Of a DNA stretch of 64,000 nucleotides, positions 51,296-60,495 are shown piece by piece. The DNA comes from JACVRW01 sp963751105 (GTDB lineage: Bacteria > Actinomycetota > Thermoleophilia > Solirubrobacterales > Thermoleophilaceae). Within the stretch, counting starts at the first letter, position 1. The number at the start of each line of letters is the position of its first letter. A model generated the notes under the pieces. The model saw only the letters and a program-made list of their open reading frames with translations. It did no database searches and was not told the origin of the DNA. A program made the position numbers and the translations under genes. The stretch covers positions 1,984,001 to 2,048,000 of the forward strand of contig CAVVTG010000002.1 of the NCBI GenBank assembly GCA_963751105.1, written 5' to 3'.

Positions 51296-51301
51296 TAGGG
51301 T
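51296..51301 (+). promoter_or_regulatory. -10 box TAGGGT of the CoA-ester lyase gene
   Basis: TAGGGT ends 10 bases before the ATG at 51312. Same hexamer as at 20870 and 57716. Confidence 0.35.
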
Positions 51302-51311
51302 GCGCGGCGAA

Positions 51312-52376
51312 ATGCGCAACCCAAGAGACTTCCTCAAGCCGCTCGCCATCGGCGCTCCGGACCCTCTCCCCGAGATCCCCTTCAGGCCCTCGCGGATGAT
51401 CCACTTCCTCGACTTCTCGAACGAGAAGATGGTGGCGAAGGCGCCCGCGATTTCCACGCAGGTCGACATCCTGCTCGGCAACCTGGAGGACGCCGTGCCG
51501 GTGGACCGCAAGGAGGCCGCGCGGGAGGGACTGATCCGGGTGGGCCGGGAGATGGATCTCGGCGAGACCTCGCTGTGGACTCGCATCAACGCCCTCGAAA
51601 GCCCCTGGGTTCTGGACGACCTGACCCAGATCGTGGCCGAGATCGGCGATCGCCTCGACGTCGTGATGGTGCCCAAGGTCGAGGGACCGTGGGACATCCA
51701 CTACGTCGACCGCCTGCTGGCGCAGCTCGAGGCCAAGGCGGGGCTCGAGCGCCCTCTGCTGGTGCACGCGATCCTCGAGACCGCCCAGGGGGTGACCAAC
51801 CTCGAGGAGATCGCCACGGCCAGCCCGAGGATGCAGGGCATGAGCTTCGGCCCGGCCGATCTCGCCGCCAACCGGCGCATGAAGACCACCCGGGTGGGAG
51901 GCGGCCATCCCGGCTACCGGGTGATCGAGGACCCCTCCCCCGACGACCCCGAGGCGGCGCGCGCATCCGCTCAGCAGGACCCCTGGCACTACTCGATCGC
52001 CCGCATGGTCGACGCCTGCGCGGGCGCCGGCATCCTGCCCTTCTACGGCCCCTACGGGGACATCAAGGACGTGGACGGCTGCGAAGCGCAGTTTCGCGCC
52101 GCCTTCCTACTGGGCTGCGTGGGCGCCTGGTCCCTTCATCCGGTCCAGATCGACATCGCCAAGAAGGTCTTCTCCCCCGACCCGGAGGAGGTCCGCTTCG
52201 CCAAGAAGGTCATCGAGGCGATCCCGGACGGCCGGGGCGTGCACATGATCGACGGCAAGATGCAGGACGACGCCACCTGGAAGCAGTGCAAGGTGATGGT
52301 CGACCTGGCCGAGATGCTGGCCCGCAAGGATCCCGAGCTGGCCGAGGCGTACGAGCTTCAGCCGGCCGGCGCCTGA
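51312..52376 (+). CDS. mcl1: CoA-ester lyase, probable beta-methylmalyl-CoA/malyl-CoA lyase
   Basis: 354 residues. HpcH/HpaI-citrate lyase TIM barrel: DILLGNLEDAVPVDRKEAA, VVMVPKVEGPWDIHYVD with the KVE metal/substrate motif, HAILETAQGVTNLEEIA with the metal Glu, and MQGMSFGPADLAA with the metal Asp. This matches the lyase of Streptomyces ccr clusters, which splits beta-methylmalyl-CoA to glyoxylate and propionyl-CoA. It stands alone here, 36 kb from ccr. The last 19 bases overlap the convergent LAL regulator gene. Confidence 0.9.
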   Translation: MRNPRDFLKPLAIGAPDPLPEIPFRPSRMIHFLDFSNEKMVAKAPAISTQVDILLGNLEDAVPVDRKEAAREGLIRVGREMDLGETSLWTRINALESPWVLDDLTQIVAEIGDRLDVVMVPKVEGPWDIHYVDRLLAQLEAKAGLERPLLVHAILETAQGVTNLEEIATASPRMQGMSFGPADLAANRRMKTTRVGGGHPGYRVIEDPSPDDPEAARASAQQDPWHYSIARMVDACAGAGILPFYGPYGDIKDVDGCEAQFRAAFLLGCVGAWSLHPVQIDIAKKVFSPDPEEVRFAKKVIEAIPDGRGVHMIDGKMQDDATWKQCKVMVDLAEMLARKDPELAEAYELQPAGA

Positions 52377-55255
52377 CGGTCTCCGTCCGCGAGCGCGTCC
52401 GGGAGCTCGGCGCGCGACGCGATGCCCAGCTTGCGGTAGGCGCCGGTGAGGTGCATCTCGACTGTCCGACGGGTGAGGAAGAGGGCCTCGGCGATCTCGC
52501 GGTTGCCCAGCCCCTCCGTGGCCATCTCCGTGACTCGGCGCTCCTGGGGCGACAGCGAGTCAACGCCGTGGAGCGCGGGGCGACGGGGGCGCGCGCCGGT
52601 GGCTCGCAACTCGTCCATCGCCCGATTGGTCTCGACCACCGATCCGCACCGGTGTGCGAGATCGAGTCCTTCGCGAAGGGGACCGCGTGCATCGCGCCGA
52701 TGGCCACCGCGCCGCAGCGCGGCACCCAGGTCGATCAGCGCCCGCGCGTGCGCCACCCGGAGTTCGGATCCGGCAAGGACCTCCACCGCCTCGCGCGCCC
52801 GGTCGGCCATCTCCTCGTTCGGGGCGAGCAGCGCCTGCACGCGGAGGGCTTCGCCGATCGGCTCCGGCGCGCCGAACCTGCGCGCGATCTCGAGCTCCTC
52901 CCGGATCAGCTCATCGGCCCGCTCGGGCTCACCCAGGCGGGCGGCGGCCAGAGCCGCATAGCTGCGCCACATCAGCGCCATCGGGTTGATGTACGCGATC
53001 GACAGAGCTCGCCTGCCGGCGTCCCCGAGATCGTTCAAGGCGGCGCTCGCATCGCCCAGCTGCAGTGCGAGCCGGCCGCGTGAGGCGAGCGCCTGGCAGC
53101 CGCTCAACGTTGCTGGGAGCTCGCCGGGCGGCCAGGCCTCGTGCAGGAACGTCGCCGCCTGGGCGAGCGTGCCGCGCTCGATGTGGACGTCGGTGAGCGC
53201 GGACAGCACGGTGGGACGGACGATCGGGTCGTCTGCGGGGAGCAGTGGCAAGGCCTCGACCGCGTCGTCCTCGGCGCCGCGGACATCGCCGCTCCAGACC
53301 CGGCCGGAGGCACGCAGGCCGAGCGAATTGGAGTAGAGGACCGTCGAGCTCCGGGCCCTTCCTTCCTCTACGCCCGCCGTCCAGACCTCGATCGCGCGGC
53401 TCAATCTCCCCGTGAGCGCGATAGCGACGGAGGCGGCCGTCAGAGCGATCGACGTCGCGGGCGCCGCCAGCGCGGGGTGCTCGGACCGGACCTCGACGAG
53501 CAGCTGCCCGTCCCCCCACGCCGTCTCGGCGAGCTCCGCGACCTCGTTTGCGCTGCGGGCGGTGGTGGAGGCGAACACCACCGCGATCATGGCCAGCAGG
53601 CTGCGCTCGGCAGCTGTTTCACCCCGGCTCACCTCGCCCTCGAGTGCCAGCAGCCGCTCAAACGTCTCGGCGCTCGGCAGTCCGCCCACGAGGCGGGTGG
53701 CGGCGGCCTGGAACTCGAGACCCAAGCGCAGCTCCTGATCGAGGTCGCCGGCCGCCTGGAGAAGCTCCTCGCAGGCGGCAACTGCTTCGGGCAGCTCGGC
53801 GGCCAGGAAGCGCACCATCGAGAGGCCGAGCGCCGCTTGCGCGAGCTCGGCGGGACTGCTCGACAGGCGCACGGCCTGCTCCATCCGGCCGGTCGCCTCG
53901 GGCATGCGGGCCGCCGACTCGGCCGCCCCGAGGTCGAGTAGCAGCAACCGCCGCAGCGAAGCCGGGGCCTGTTCGTCGAGCGCCCGGCGCAGGAATCGCA
54001 CCGCCTGGTCCGGGGCGCCCCGGTTGCCGGCCAGGCGCGCCGACTCGGTCAGCGCATCGAAGGCCCACCGCTCGCCCACCGGGCCGGCTGGGGCGCCGGC
54101 CAGCAGGTGAGCCGCCGCGCGCTCGCAGCGAGTCGGGTCTCGAGCCAGCTCACGCGCAGCCGCCAGATGCAGCTGCGCCCGCTCCGCCGGCGGGATCGAG
54201 TCCTGGAGAGCCTGCTGGATGATCGGGTGTACGAACCTCGGCGGAAGGCCCGGATGCAGTAGCTCGGCTTCGATCAAGGCATCCACCGCCTCCGCCGCCG
54301 CCTGGCGGTCGACTCCAGCGATCTCCGCGGTGTCGGTCAGTGAGGCATCGTCGCCAAGAATCGCCAGGGTCTGCGCCACGGCCTCGACCGTTGGTGAGCG
54401 ATGGCGCAGCCGTGCGGCCACGAATCGGCCCACCGAGGGCGGGCCCATGGCGGCGACTGCGCTTGCGTCGAGGTTGGGACGCTCTTCCACCTCCGCCTCC
54501 AGCGCCGCGATGAGCTGACGCGCGAGCAGCGGGTTTCCGCCGGTCGTTCGCGCGCACTCGGCGCAGACGTCATCCGCGGTCTGGGCGCCGAGCCTGCCGC
54601 GCACGAGCTCGCCGATCGCCGCCAGGCTGAGCGGCCGCGGCCGGATTACCGTCAGCGGATCACGCTCCATCAGCCCAGACAAGGCCTCGGGCGCCGCCGC
54701 GGCGTCCCCAGTCCGCACCGCGAGGATCACGCATGCGGGGATCTCCTCGATCCTGGCCTCCAGGTAGGCGAGAAACCGAAGCGACTGCTCGTCGGCCCAG
54801 TGCGCATCATCGACCAGTAGGGCGAGCGGTTGCTCCTCGGCCAGCCGCGCGCAGAGCCAGTGCAGGCCGTGGAATCGTGCGAACAGGAGATCGTCCGCGG
54901 CCGCTCGGTCGGGAACCTCTTCGAACAGCGGGCGCGCCAGCCCAGCGGCGCCGGCGAAGGCCATTTCACGCTCGCGGTCCGATAGCGGCTCGATCCTCGG
55001 CGCCAGCAACTGAACCACCGCGCCGAGCGCGAACTCGCTCTCCATCACGCTGCCACGCGCCCGCAGGAGAGCCATGCCCTGCGCCTCCGCCAGGTCCGCG
55101 GCCTCCCCCAGCAGCGACGTCTTCCCAATCCCGGGCGGTCCCTTGATCACCACTGTCGCGCCCGAGCCGGCTGCTGCGCTGCGGAGGGAACCGCCGATCT
55201 GCTCCAGGTCGGCCTCGCGCTCGAGCAGGTCGGTCCGCGTCTTCAGATCCGTCAT
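52358..55255 (-). CDS. LAL-type LuxR-family regulator (MalT-like ATPase)
   Basis: 965 residues from the ATG at 55255 (GGTGAG just upstream). An N-terminal AAA/STAND ATPase has Walker A GPPGIGKTSLL and Walker B ALLVDDAHWADE. A long helical TPR-like middle follows, then a C-terminal LuxR helix-turn-helix (LSPQERRVTEMATEGLGNRE, then RTVEMHLTGAYRKLG). Such large regulators switch on nearby pathways when a ligand binds. It is divergent from the SARP-type gene at 55326, with 70 bases between. Confidence 0.92.
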   Translation of the reverse strand: MTDLKTRTDLLEREADLEQIGGSLRSAAAGSGATVVIKGPPGIGKTSLLGEAADLAEAQGMALLRARGSVMESEFALGAVVQLLAPRIEPLSDREREMAFAGAAGLARPLFEEVPDRAAADDLLFARFHGLHWLCARLAEEQPLALLVDDAHWADEQSLRFLAYLEARIEEIPACVILAVRTGDAAAAPEALSGLMERDPLTVIRPRPLSLAAIGELVRGRLGAQTADDVCAECARTTGGNPLLARQLIAALEAEVEERPNLDASAVAAMGPPSVGRFVAARLRHRSPTVEAVAQTLAILGDDASLTDTAEIAGVDRQAAAEAVDALIEAELLHPGLPPRFVHPIIQQALQDSIPPAERAQLHLAAARELARDPTRCERAAAHLLAGAPAGPVGERWAFDALTESARLAGNRGAPDQAVRFLRRALDEQAPASLRRLLLLDLGAAESAARMPEATGRMEQAVRLSSSPAELAQAALGLSMVRFLAAELPEAVAACEELLQAAGDLDQELRLGLEFQAAATRLVGGLPSAETFERLLALEGEVSRGETAAERSLLAMIAVVFASTTARSANEVAELAETAWGDGQLLVEVRSEHPALAAPATSIALTAASVAIALTGRLSRAIEVWTAGVEEGRARSSTVLYSNSLGLRASGRVWSGDVRGAEDDAVEALPLLPADDPIVRPTVLSALTDVHIERGTLAQAATFLHEAWPPGELPATLSGCQALASRGRLALQLGDASAALNDLGDAGRRALSIAYINPMALMWRSYAALAAARLGEPERADELIREELEIARRFGAPEPIGEALRVQALLAPNEEMADRAREAVEVLAGSELRVAHARALIDLGAALRRGGHRRDARGPLREGLDLAHRCGSVVETNRAMDELRATGARPRRPALHGVDSLSPQERRVTEMATEGLGNREIAEALFLTRRTVEMHLTGAYRKLGIASRAELPDALADGDRQAPAG

Positions 55256-55325
55256 CTCACCCGGCAAAAGTCTACGGAGGGTCCACGTAGCGAAGCACGC
55301 ACCGCCTTCCTTAGCGTGGCGAGCG

Positions 55326-56097
55326 ATGAATTTCCGCATTCTGGGGCCGATCCAGAGTCAGCTGGAAGGCGGTCGGACGGCGCTCGTCCCGCGTGGGCGC
55401 GTGCTCTCGTTCCTCGCTCTGCTCCTCGTACACCGCGACGCCACCATGCACGTCGACCGGATCGTGGACGAGCTCTGGGGTGGCGCGGAACTCAGGAACG
55501 CCAGGAACGTGGTCCAAGTGGTGGTGTCGAGATTGCGCGCGGCGGTCGGCGAGAGCATCCTCGTCTCAGAGGGAGGCGGCTACGCCTTACGTGTGCCGCG
55601 GGGGGCCGTCGACGCCGACCGTTTCGAGGACCGCTTCTCGCGAGGTGCGCAGGAGCTGGCCCGGGGAGAGCCCTGGCAGGCGGCCGATACCTTGAGGGAG
55701 GCTCTCGGGCTCTGGCGCGGTCCGGCGCTGATCGACGTGCGCAGTCACGGATTCGCCCAGCCGGAGATCGCGCGGCTCGACGATCTGCGTCTCACCTGCC
55801 TCAGCGAGCGACTCGACGCCGATCTGGCCTGTGGTCGCCACGCGGAGCTGACCGGGGAGCTCGAGGCGCTCGTCAACGAACACCCGCTGCGCGAGCGGCT
55901 GCGCGCTCAGCTGATGCTCGCCCTCTACCGCACCGGGCGCCAGGTCGAGGCCCTGGCCGAATACCGCGCCGCTCGGCGCGCTCTGGTGGACGGTCTCGGT
56001 CTGGAGCCGTCGCCTGAGCTGCGCGCGCTGGAGCGGGCGAATCCTTCGTCACGAACTCGACCCGCCGCTCGCCTCATGCTCGACCCGAGCCGCGTAG
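55326..56097 (+). CDS. SARP/BTAD-type transcriptional regulator (frame break at 56040)
   Basis: 256 residues after repair. OmpR-like winged helix (MNFRILGPIQSQLEGGRT, LWGGAELRNARNVVQVVVSR) followed by the bacterial transcriptional activator domain (HPLRERLRAQLMLALYRTGR, GLGLEPSPELRALERA). Read literally the frame goes on into the desulfurase gene. Dropping the A at 56040 turns ANPSSRTRP into AILRHELDPPLAS, the normal end of a BTAD domain, with a stop at 56095-56097. Length and end then fit small SARP regulators. Targets unknown. Confidence 0.75.
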
Positions 56098-57596
56098 CGA
56101 GCCGTCGGCCGGCGGGGCAGGCCCCTCTCGCCCGTCTGCTCGGCCGCGACACCTCGGTCCCGTGCGTGGACGGCCGCAGCCGGCGCTACGTCAACCTGGA
56201 CTACGCGGCCAGCACGTCGGCCATGGAGGAGGTCTGGGAGGCCGTCGAGGCGTTCATGCCCTGGTGCAGCAGCGTGCACCGGGGCAGCGGGCTCAAGTCG
56301 CAGATCTCGACCGCCGCGTTCGAGGGCGCGCGCGAGGATCTGTCGCGCTTCGTGGGTGGCCGGGTCGGTGACGGCGTCGTCTTCGTGCGCAACACCACCG
56401 AGGCGATCAACGTCCTCTCCGCCGCGCTCCCGGCGGGCACCCGGGTGCTGAGCACGCCGGTGGAGCATCACTCCAACATGCTGCCGTGGCGGCGTCATCG
56501 CGCGCAGGTCCTGCCGTTCGCGGACTGCCGAGAGGAGCTCGTGGCCGCCTGTGAGGAAGCGCTGCACGGTGGGCAGATCGACCTGGTCGCAGTAACGGGC
56601 GCCTCCAACGTCACCGGGGAGGTCTGGCCGGTGGCGGAGCTGGCGGAGCTCGCCCACAGCCACGGCGCGCGCGTGTTCGTCGACGCCGCCCAGCTCGCTC
56701 CACACCGTCCCGTCGACATGGCGAGCACGGGGATCGACTTCCTGGCCCTCTCGGGGCACAAGCTCTACGCGCCGTTCGGAGCGGGAGCGCTGGTCGGCGA
56801 CCGGTCCTTCCTGGAGGAGCAGATGCCGCTGCTGCACGGCGGCGGAGCGATCAAGTGGGTCACCCTCGACGACGTCATCTGGGCAGAGGCTCCCGAGCGC
56901 CACGAGGCAGGCTCGCCGAACGTCGTCGGAGTGGTGGCTCTGGGAGCTGCCTGTCGCCACCTGACGGAGCTTGGAATGCACGTCGTGGCCGAGTACGAGC
57001 GAGAGCTCGCGGCCCACCTGCGGACCGGCCTGTCGACCGTGCCCGGCCTGCGAACTCTGGCCCTCTGGCCGCCGGGCTCGGTGGACACCGTGGGGGTGGC
57101 CGCGTTCGACCATCCGCGCTACCCGCACGCGTTGCTCGCCGCCGTGTTGAGCGCGGAGCATGGGATCGGCGTCCGCAACGGCTGCTTCTGCGCGCACCCG
57201 CTCATCACGCGCTTGCTGGGGATCCCCGACGCTGAGGTGGACCAGCTGACTCGCGGCCTGCGCGGGGGTTCGCTGCCCGCTCTGCCGGGAGCCGTGCGCG
57301 CCAGCATCGGCCTCGGCACCAAGCTCGACGACGTCGAAAGGCTCGTAGACGCCCTCCACGAGATCACGTCACACGGGACCGCGGGCCCGCTACCTGTACG
57401 AGCGCGAGAGCGACGAGTACCGGCCGGCCGGCGATCCGCGGCGCTGGCCGGAGCTGCCGTTCAGCACCGACAGGGCCGCGGCCTAACGGCCGTGGACAGC
57501 CGGGCGCCGCAGCGTGCGAGCCGGGCTCCGCCGGCGCCGAGGCACGATCCGGGCCAGCACGGGCCGCGCGGAGCGGCCGATGCGGTGCCGTCGTGA
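56076..57596 (+). CDS. Class V aminotransferase, cysteine-desulfurase-like (frame break near 57381)
   Basis: PLP enzyme of the SufS/NifS type. NLDYAASTSAMEEVWEAVEA, SVHRGSGLKSQISTAAFEGA, VEHHSNMLPWRR, the PLP Asp in VFVDAAQLAPHRP, the PLP Lys in LSGHKLYAPFGAGAL, and a Cys-containing loop RNGCFCAHPL. The ATG at 56076 is the first start inside this domain and overlaps the inferred end of the SARP gene. As read the frame ends at 57596 with a nonsense tail. Dropping one G near 57381 gives ARYLYERESDEYRPAGDPRR and a stop at 57486, the usual C-terminus. Sulfur donor role likely; selenocysteine or other lyase roles possible. Confidence 0.82.
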   Translation: MLDPSRVASRRPAGQAPLARLLGRDTSVPCVDGRSRRYVNLDYAASTSAMEEVWEAVEAFMPWCSSVHRGSGLKSQISTAAFEGAREDLSRFVGGRVGDGVVFVRNTTEAINVLSAALPAGTRVLSTPVEHHSNMLPWRRHRAQVLPFADCREELVAACEEALHGGQIDLVAVTGASNVTGEVWPVAELAELAHSHGARVFVDAAQLAPHRPVDMASTGIDFLALSGHKLYAPFGAGALVGDRSFLEEQMPLLHGGGAIKWVTLDDVIWAEAPERHEAGSPNVVGVVALGAACRHLTELGMHVVAEYERELAAHLRTGLSTVPGLRTLALWPPGSVDTVGVAAFDHPRYPHALLAAVLSAEHGIGVRNGCFCAHPLITRLLGIPDAEVDQLTRGLRGGSLPALPGAVRASIGLGTKLDDVERLVDALHEITSHGTAGPLPVRARERRVPAGRRSAALAGAAVQHRQGRGLTAVDSRAPQRASRAPPAPRHDPGQHGPRGAADAVPS

Positions 57597-57715
57597 CGGC
57601 GGTGGCTGGGTCCTGTCGAGGGCCCGTGAGGCGAGCGTGGCGAAGAGTGGTCCTGATGGCATGGGGCCAGGCTGACCGCACCCGCTGTCTGATCGCTTTC
57701 AGTCGGTCGGCTCGC

Positions 57716-57721
57716 TAGGGT
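57716..57721 (+). promoter_or_regulatory. -10 box TAGGGT of the CoA-ligase operon
   Basis: TAGGGT ends 12 bases before the ATG at 57734. Confidence 0.35.
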
Positions 57722-57733
57722 TCCCGCCCCCCT

Positions 57734-58939
57734 ATGAGGTTCTTCGAATACGAGGCCCGCGAGATCGTCAAGCGGGCCGGCATTCCCGTCACCGACTTCG
57801 GCTTTGCCACCACGGCCCAGGAGGCGCGCGAGATCGCCCACCGGATCGACGGGCCTACGGTGGTCAAGTCGCAGGTGCTCACCGGCGGGCGCATGAAGGC
57901 CGGCGGGGTCAAGTTCGCCGACTCTCCGGACGAGGCGGCCGATCACGCCGAGGCCATCCTCCAGCTGGAGATCGGCGGTCACATGCCGCGTGGAGTCCTG
58001 GTGGACCCCAAGGCCGATGTGGCCCAGGAGTACTACGCCGGCGTGGTGTGGGACGGGCTGCGCAAGCAGCCGGTGATGATCTTCTCGCCGGTCGGCGGCA
58101 TCGACATCGAGCAGGTGGCCGAGGAGCAGCCCGACAAGGTGGGCCGCCGCCACTTCTCGACCATCCAGCCGTTCAGCGACTTCATGGCCAAGGAGGTGAT
58201 CGCCTCCACCGGCGTCACCGGCCGCCGGCTCACGCGAATAACGCCCATCCTTGCGCGGCTGGCTCGGCTGTTCCTCGAGCGCGACATGACGCTGGCCGAG
58301 ATCAACCCGCTGGGCGAGCTCGCGGACGGGTCCTTCGTGGCGCTCGACGCCCACATGGACATGGAGAACGAGGCCCGCCCGCGCCAGAAGGCCCTGCTCG
58401 CCGACCTCGGCGTTGGCGACGAGGAGACGCGGCAGGCGCGCGAGCCCACGGCGTTCGAGCTCGCGGGCGAGGAGGTCGACGCCATGGACCACCGCGGCGT
58501 GGCCGGCAACGTGACCGAGTTCGACGGCGACCTCGGCCTGGTGATCGGCGCCGGCGGCGGCTCGCTCACCCTGTTCGACGCGGTCCGCGCCCACGGCGGG
58601 CGGCCCGCCAACTACTGCGAGATCGGCGGCAACCCGTCGGTGCGCAAGGCTGCCGGCCTGGCCAAGCTGGTGCTCGAGAAGCCCGGCGTGGACAAGATCG
58701 CCGTGATGATGTCGATCGTCTCCAACACGCGGGTGGACATCGTGGCCCGCGGCGTGATCAAGGCCTGCCTCGAGCTGGGTCACGACCCGGCGGAGAAGAT
58801 CGCCATCTTCCGCATCCCGGGCGCCTGGGAGGAGCAGGGCTTCAAGATCCTCGAGAAGTACGGCGTCGAGTACTGCGACCGCAGCGTGTCCATGCACGAG
58901 GCGGCGCGCCGGGCCGTGGAGAAGGGCCAGGCGGCGTGA
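57734..58939 (+). CDS. ADP-forming succinate/malate-CoA ligase, beta subunit
   Basis: 401 residues. ATP-grasp domain from the N-terminus (MRFFEYEAREIVKRAGIPV, VVKSQVLTGGRMKAGGVKF) and a C-terminal CoA-ligase domain (YCEIGGNPSVRKAAGLAKLV). It joins a dicarboxylate to CoA with ATP, or makes ATP in reverse. It is divergent from standard SucC, so malate (malate thiokinase), citramalate or another acid is possible. Coupled to the alpha subunit by a 4-base overlap. Confidence 0.88.
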   Translation: MRFFEYEAREIVKRAGIPVTDFGFATTAQEAREIAHRIDGPTVVKSQVLTGGRMKAGGVKFADSPDEAADHAEAILQLEIGGHMPRGVLVDPKADVAQEYYAGVVWDGLRKQPVMIFSPVGGIDIEQVAEEQPDKVGRRHFSTIQPFSDFMAKEVIASTGVTGRRLTRITPILARLARLFLERDMTLAEINPLGELADGSFVALDAHMDMENEARPRQKALLADLGVGDEETRQAREPTAFELAGEEVDAMDHRGVAGNVTEFDGDLGLVIGAGGGSLTLFDAVRAHGGRPANYCEIGGNPSVRKAAGLAKLVLEKPGVDKIAVMMSIVSNTRVDIVARGVIKACLELGHDPAEKIAIFRIPGAWEEQGFKILEKYGVEYCDRSVSMHEAARRAVEKGQAA

Positions 58940-59853
58940 GCATCCTCATCGACGCGAGCACCACCTTCATCGTCCAGGGCATCACCGGCCGCGAGGCCGT
59001 CAATCTGACCCGCGAGTGCCTCGACTACGGCGCGGGGGCCAAGGTGGTCGGCGGAGTCACCCCAGGGCGGCTGGGGCGCGACGTGCACGGCGTGCCGGTG
59101 TTCGACACCGTGGCTCAGGCGGTCGAGCACCACGGCGCGCCCATCGACGGCTCGGTGGTTACGGTTCCGCCGGCCTTCACCAAGGACGCCGTGTTCGAGG
59201 CCATCGAGAACGGCGTCAAGCTGATCGTGATCGTCACCGAGCGCATCCCGCGGGGCGACGTGGCGCAGATGGTGGAGCTCGCCTCGGCCCGGGGGGCGCG
59301 CATCATCGGCCCCAATTGCCTCGGCATCATCGTGCCGGACGTGATCAAGATGGGCGGCATCGGTGGACCGGCCAAGGACGCGGCCAAGGCCTACTCGCCG
59401 GGAACCGTGGGCGTCATCTCGCGCTCCGGAGGCATGACCACGGAGATGTCCTCCACGCTCACCGCCGCCGGCCTCGGCCAGTCCACGGCGGTGTCGATCG
59501 GCGGCGACGCGATCATCGGCTCGACCTACGCCGAGCTCATGCCGCTGTTCGCCACGGACGGGCAGACCGAGGCGATCGTGATCTACACCGAGCCCGGCGG
59601 CCGCATGGAGGCCGAGCTCGCCCGCTGGGTCACCGAGAACGACTCGAAGCTCCCGATCGTCGCCTTCATGGCGGGCCGCTTCATGGACGAGATGCCGGGG
59701 ATGAGCTTCGGCCATGCGGGCACGATCGTGGAGGGCAAGGAGGACACCGCCGCCGAGAAGATCGAGCGGCTGGCCGCCGCCGGGATCGTGGTGGCCGAGG
59801 AAATTGCCCAGATACCGGCGCTGGTCAAGGAGCGCCTGGGGGTGGCTGCGTGA
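58936..59853 (+). CDS. ADP-forming succinate/malate-CoA ligase, alpha subunit
   Basis: 305 residues. CoA-binding Rossmann domain (FIVQGITGREAVNLTRECLD, VVGGVTPGRLGRDVHGVPVF) and ligase domain with the phospho-His in MSFGHAGTIVEGKEDTAAEK. SISRSGG-type loop VGVISRSGGMTTEM. The GTG overlaps the beta-subunit stop (GTGA); its own stop overlaps the ferredoxin-like gene in the same way. Confidence 0.9.
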   Translation: MSILIDASTTFIVQGITGREAVNLTRECLDYGAGAKVVGGVTPGRLGRDVHGVPVFDTVAQAVEHHGAPIDGSVVTVPPAFTKDAVFEAIENGVKLIVIVTERIPRGDVAQMVELASARGARIIGPNCLGIIVPDVIKMGGIGGPAKDAAKAYSPGTVGVISRSGGMTTEMSSTLTAAGLGQSTAVSIGGDAIIGSTYAELMPLFATDGQTEAIVIYTEPGGRMEAELARWVTENDSKLPIVAFMAGRFMDEMPGMSFGHAGTIVEGKEDTAAEKIERLAAAGIVVAEEIAQIPALVKERLGVAA

Positions 59854-60122
59854 GCACCGGGCACGAGACCCTGAACGGAATCTTCATCGCAGTGGAGGTC
59901 GCCGACTCCGTGCGTACCGACGCCGAGCTGGCCCGCCGGTTGGAGGAGGCCTGTCCCGTCGACATCTTCGCGGCCAGTGAGAGCGGTGTGCAGATCGTGC
60001 CCGAGAACCTGGACGAGTGCGTGCTCTGTGAGCTGTGCCTCGACGCCGCACCGCCGGGCACGGTTCGGGTGGTGAAGCTCTACGACGACGGAGCGGCGCT
60101 GGAGCGCGCGCCTCAGCGCTGA
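59850..60122 (+). CDS. Ferredoxin-like protein in the CoA-ligase operon
   Basis: 90 residues. EEACPVDIFAASESG followed by DECVLCELCLDAAP gives a CxxCxxC plus CP pattern, as in FixX-type ferredoxin-like proteins, but one Cys of a standard 4Fe-4S motif seems missing. GTGA overlap with the ligase alpha gene. Its linkage to a CoA ligase, rather than to an ETF-quinone oxidoreductase, is unusual. Electron partner unknown. Confidence 0.72.
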   Translation: MSTGHETLNGIFIAVEVADSVRTDAELARRLEEACPVDIFAASESGVQIVPENLDECVLCELCLDAAPPGTVRVVKLYDDGAALERAPQR

Positions 60123-60129
60123 GCCGGCG

Positions 60130-60483
60130 TCAGCTGCGCACGAGCTGACGCTGGATGACGTTCCCAAGCAGCTTGGTCACCGCCGGGTCGCCGGTGACCC
60201 GCACGTGCCCGCGCTCGTAGGCGTCGACCCATTCCCTCAGCGTGCCCTCCGCCGCGAGGTGGTTGAACTCCGGCCGGTTCACCGACACGTCGATGCGGGC
60301 GTCGCCCGCAGGATCCTTGGTGACCCTGGGCCCCGGAATCTCCACGCGCCAGATCGGAACGTCCGTGCCGCGGGCGCGCAGCTCCAGCCGGACCACGAGC
60401 TTCACCTGCTTCAGCGACGGCACCTGCTCCTGTAGGCGCTCGACGGCCTGAGTGATCAGGGTCCTGGTGTCGCCGGAGCTCAC
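60130..60483 (-). CDS. SCP2-like sterol/lipid-carrier domain protein
   Basis: 117 residues. A small alpha/beta domain (VKLVVRLELRARGTDVPIWR, DARIDVSVNRPEFNHLAAEG, RGHVRVTGDPAVTKLLGNVI). The last part is typical of SCP2 folds, in which a lipid or acyl-CoA binds in a tunnel. It follows the acyl-CoA dehydrogenase by 12 bases on the same strand and is probably co-transcribed, which fits acyl-CoA binding. Start GTG at 60483. Confidence 0.65.
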   Translation of the reverse strand: MSSGDTRTLITQAVERLQEQVPSLKQVKLVVRLELRARGTDVPIWRVEIPGPRVTKDPAGDARIDVSVNRPEFNHLAAEGTLREWVDAYERGHVRVTGDPAVTKLLGNVIQRQLVRS

Positions 60484-60495
60484 TGAGCCCCGACT

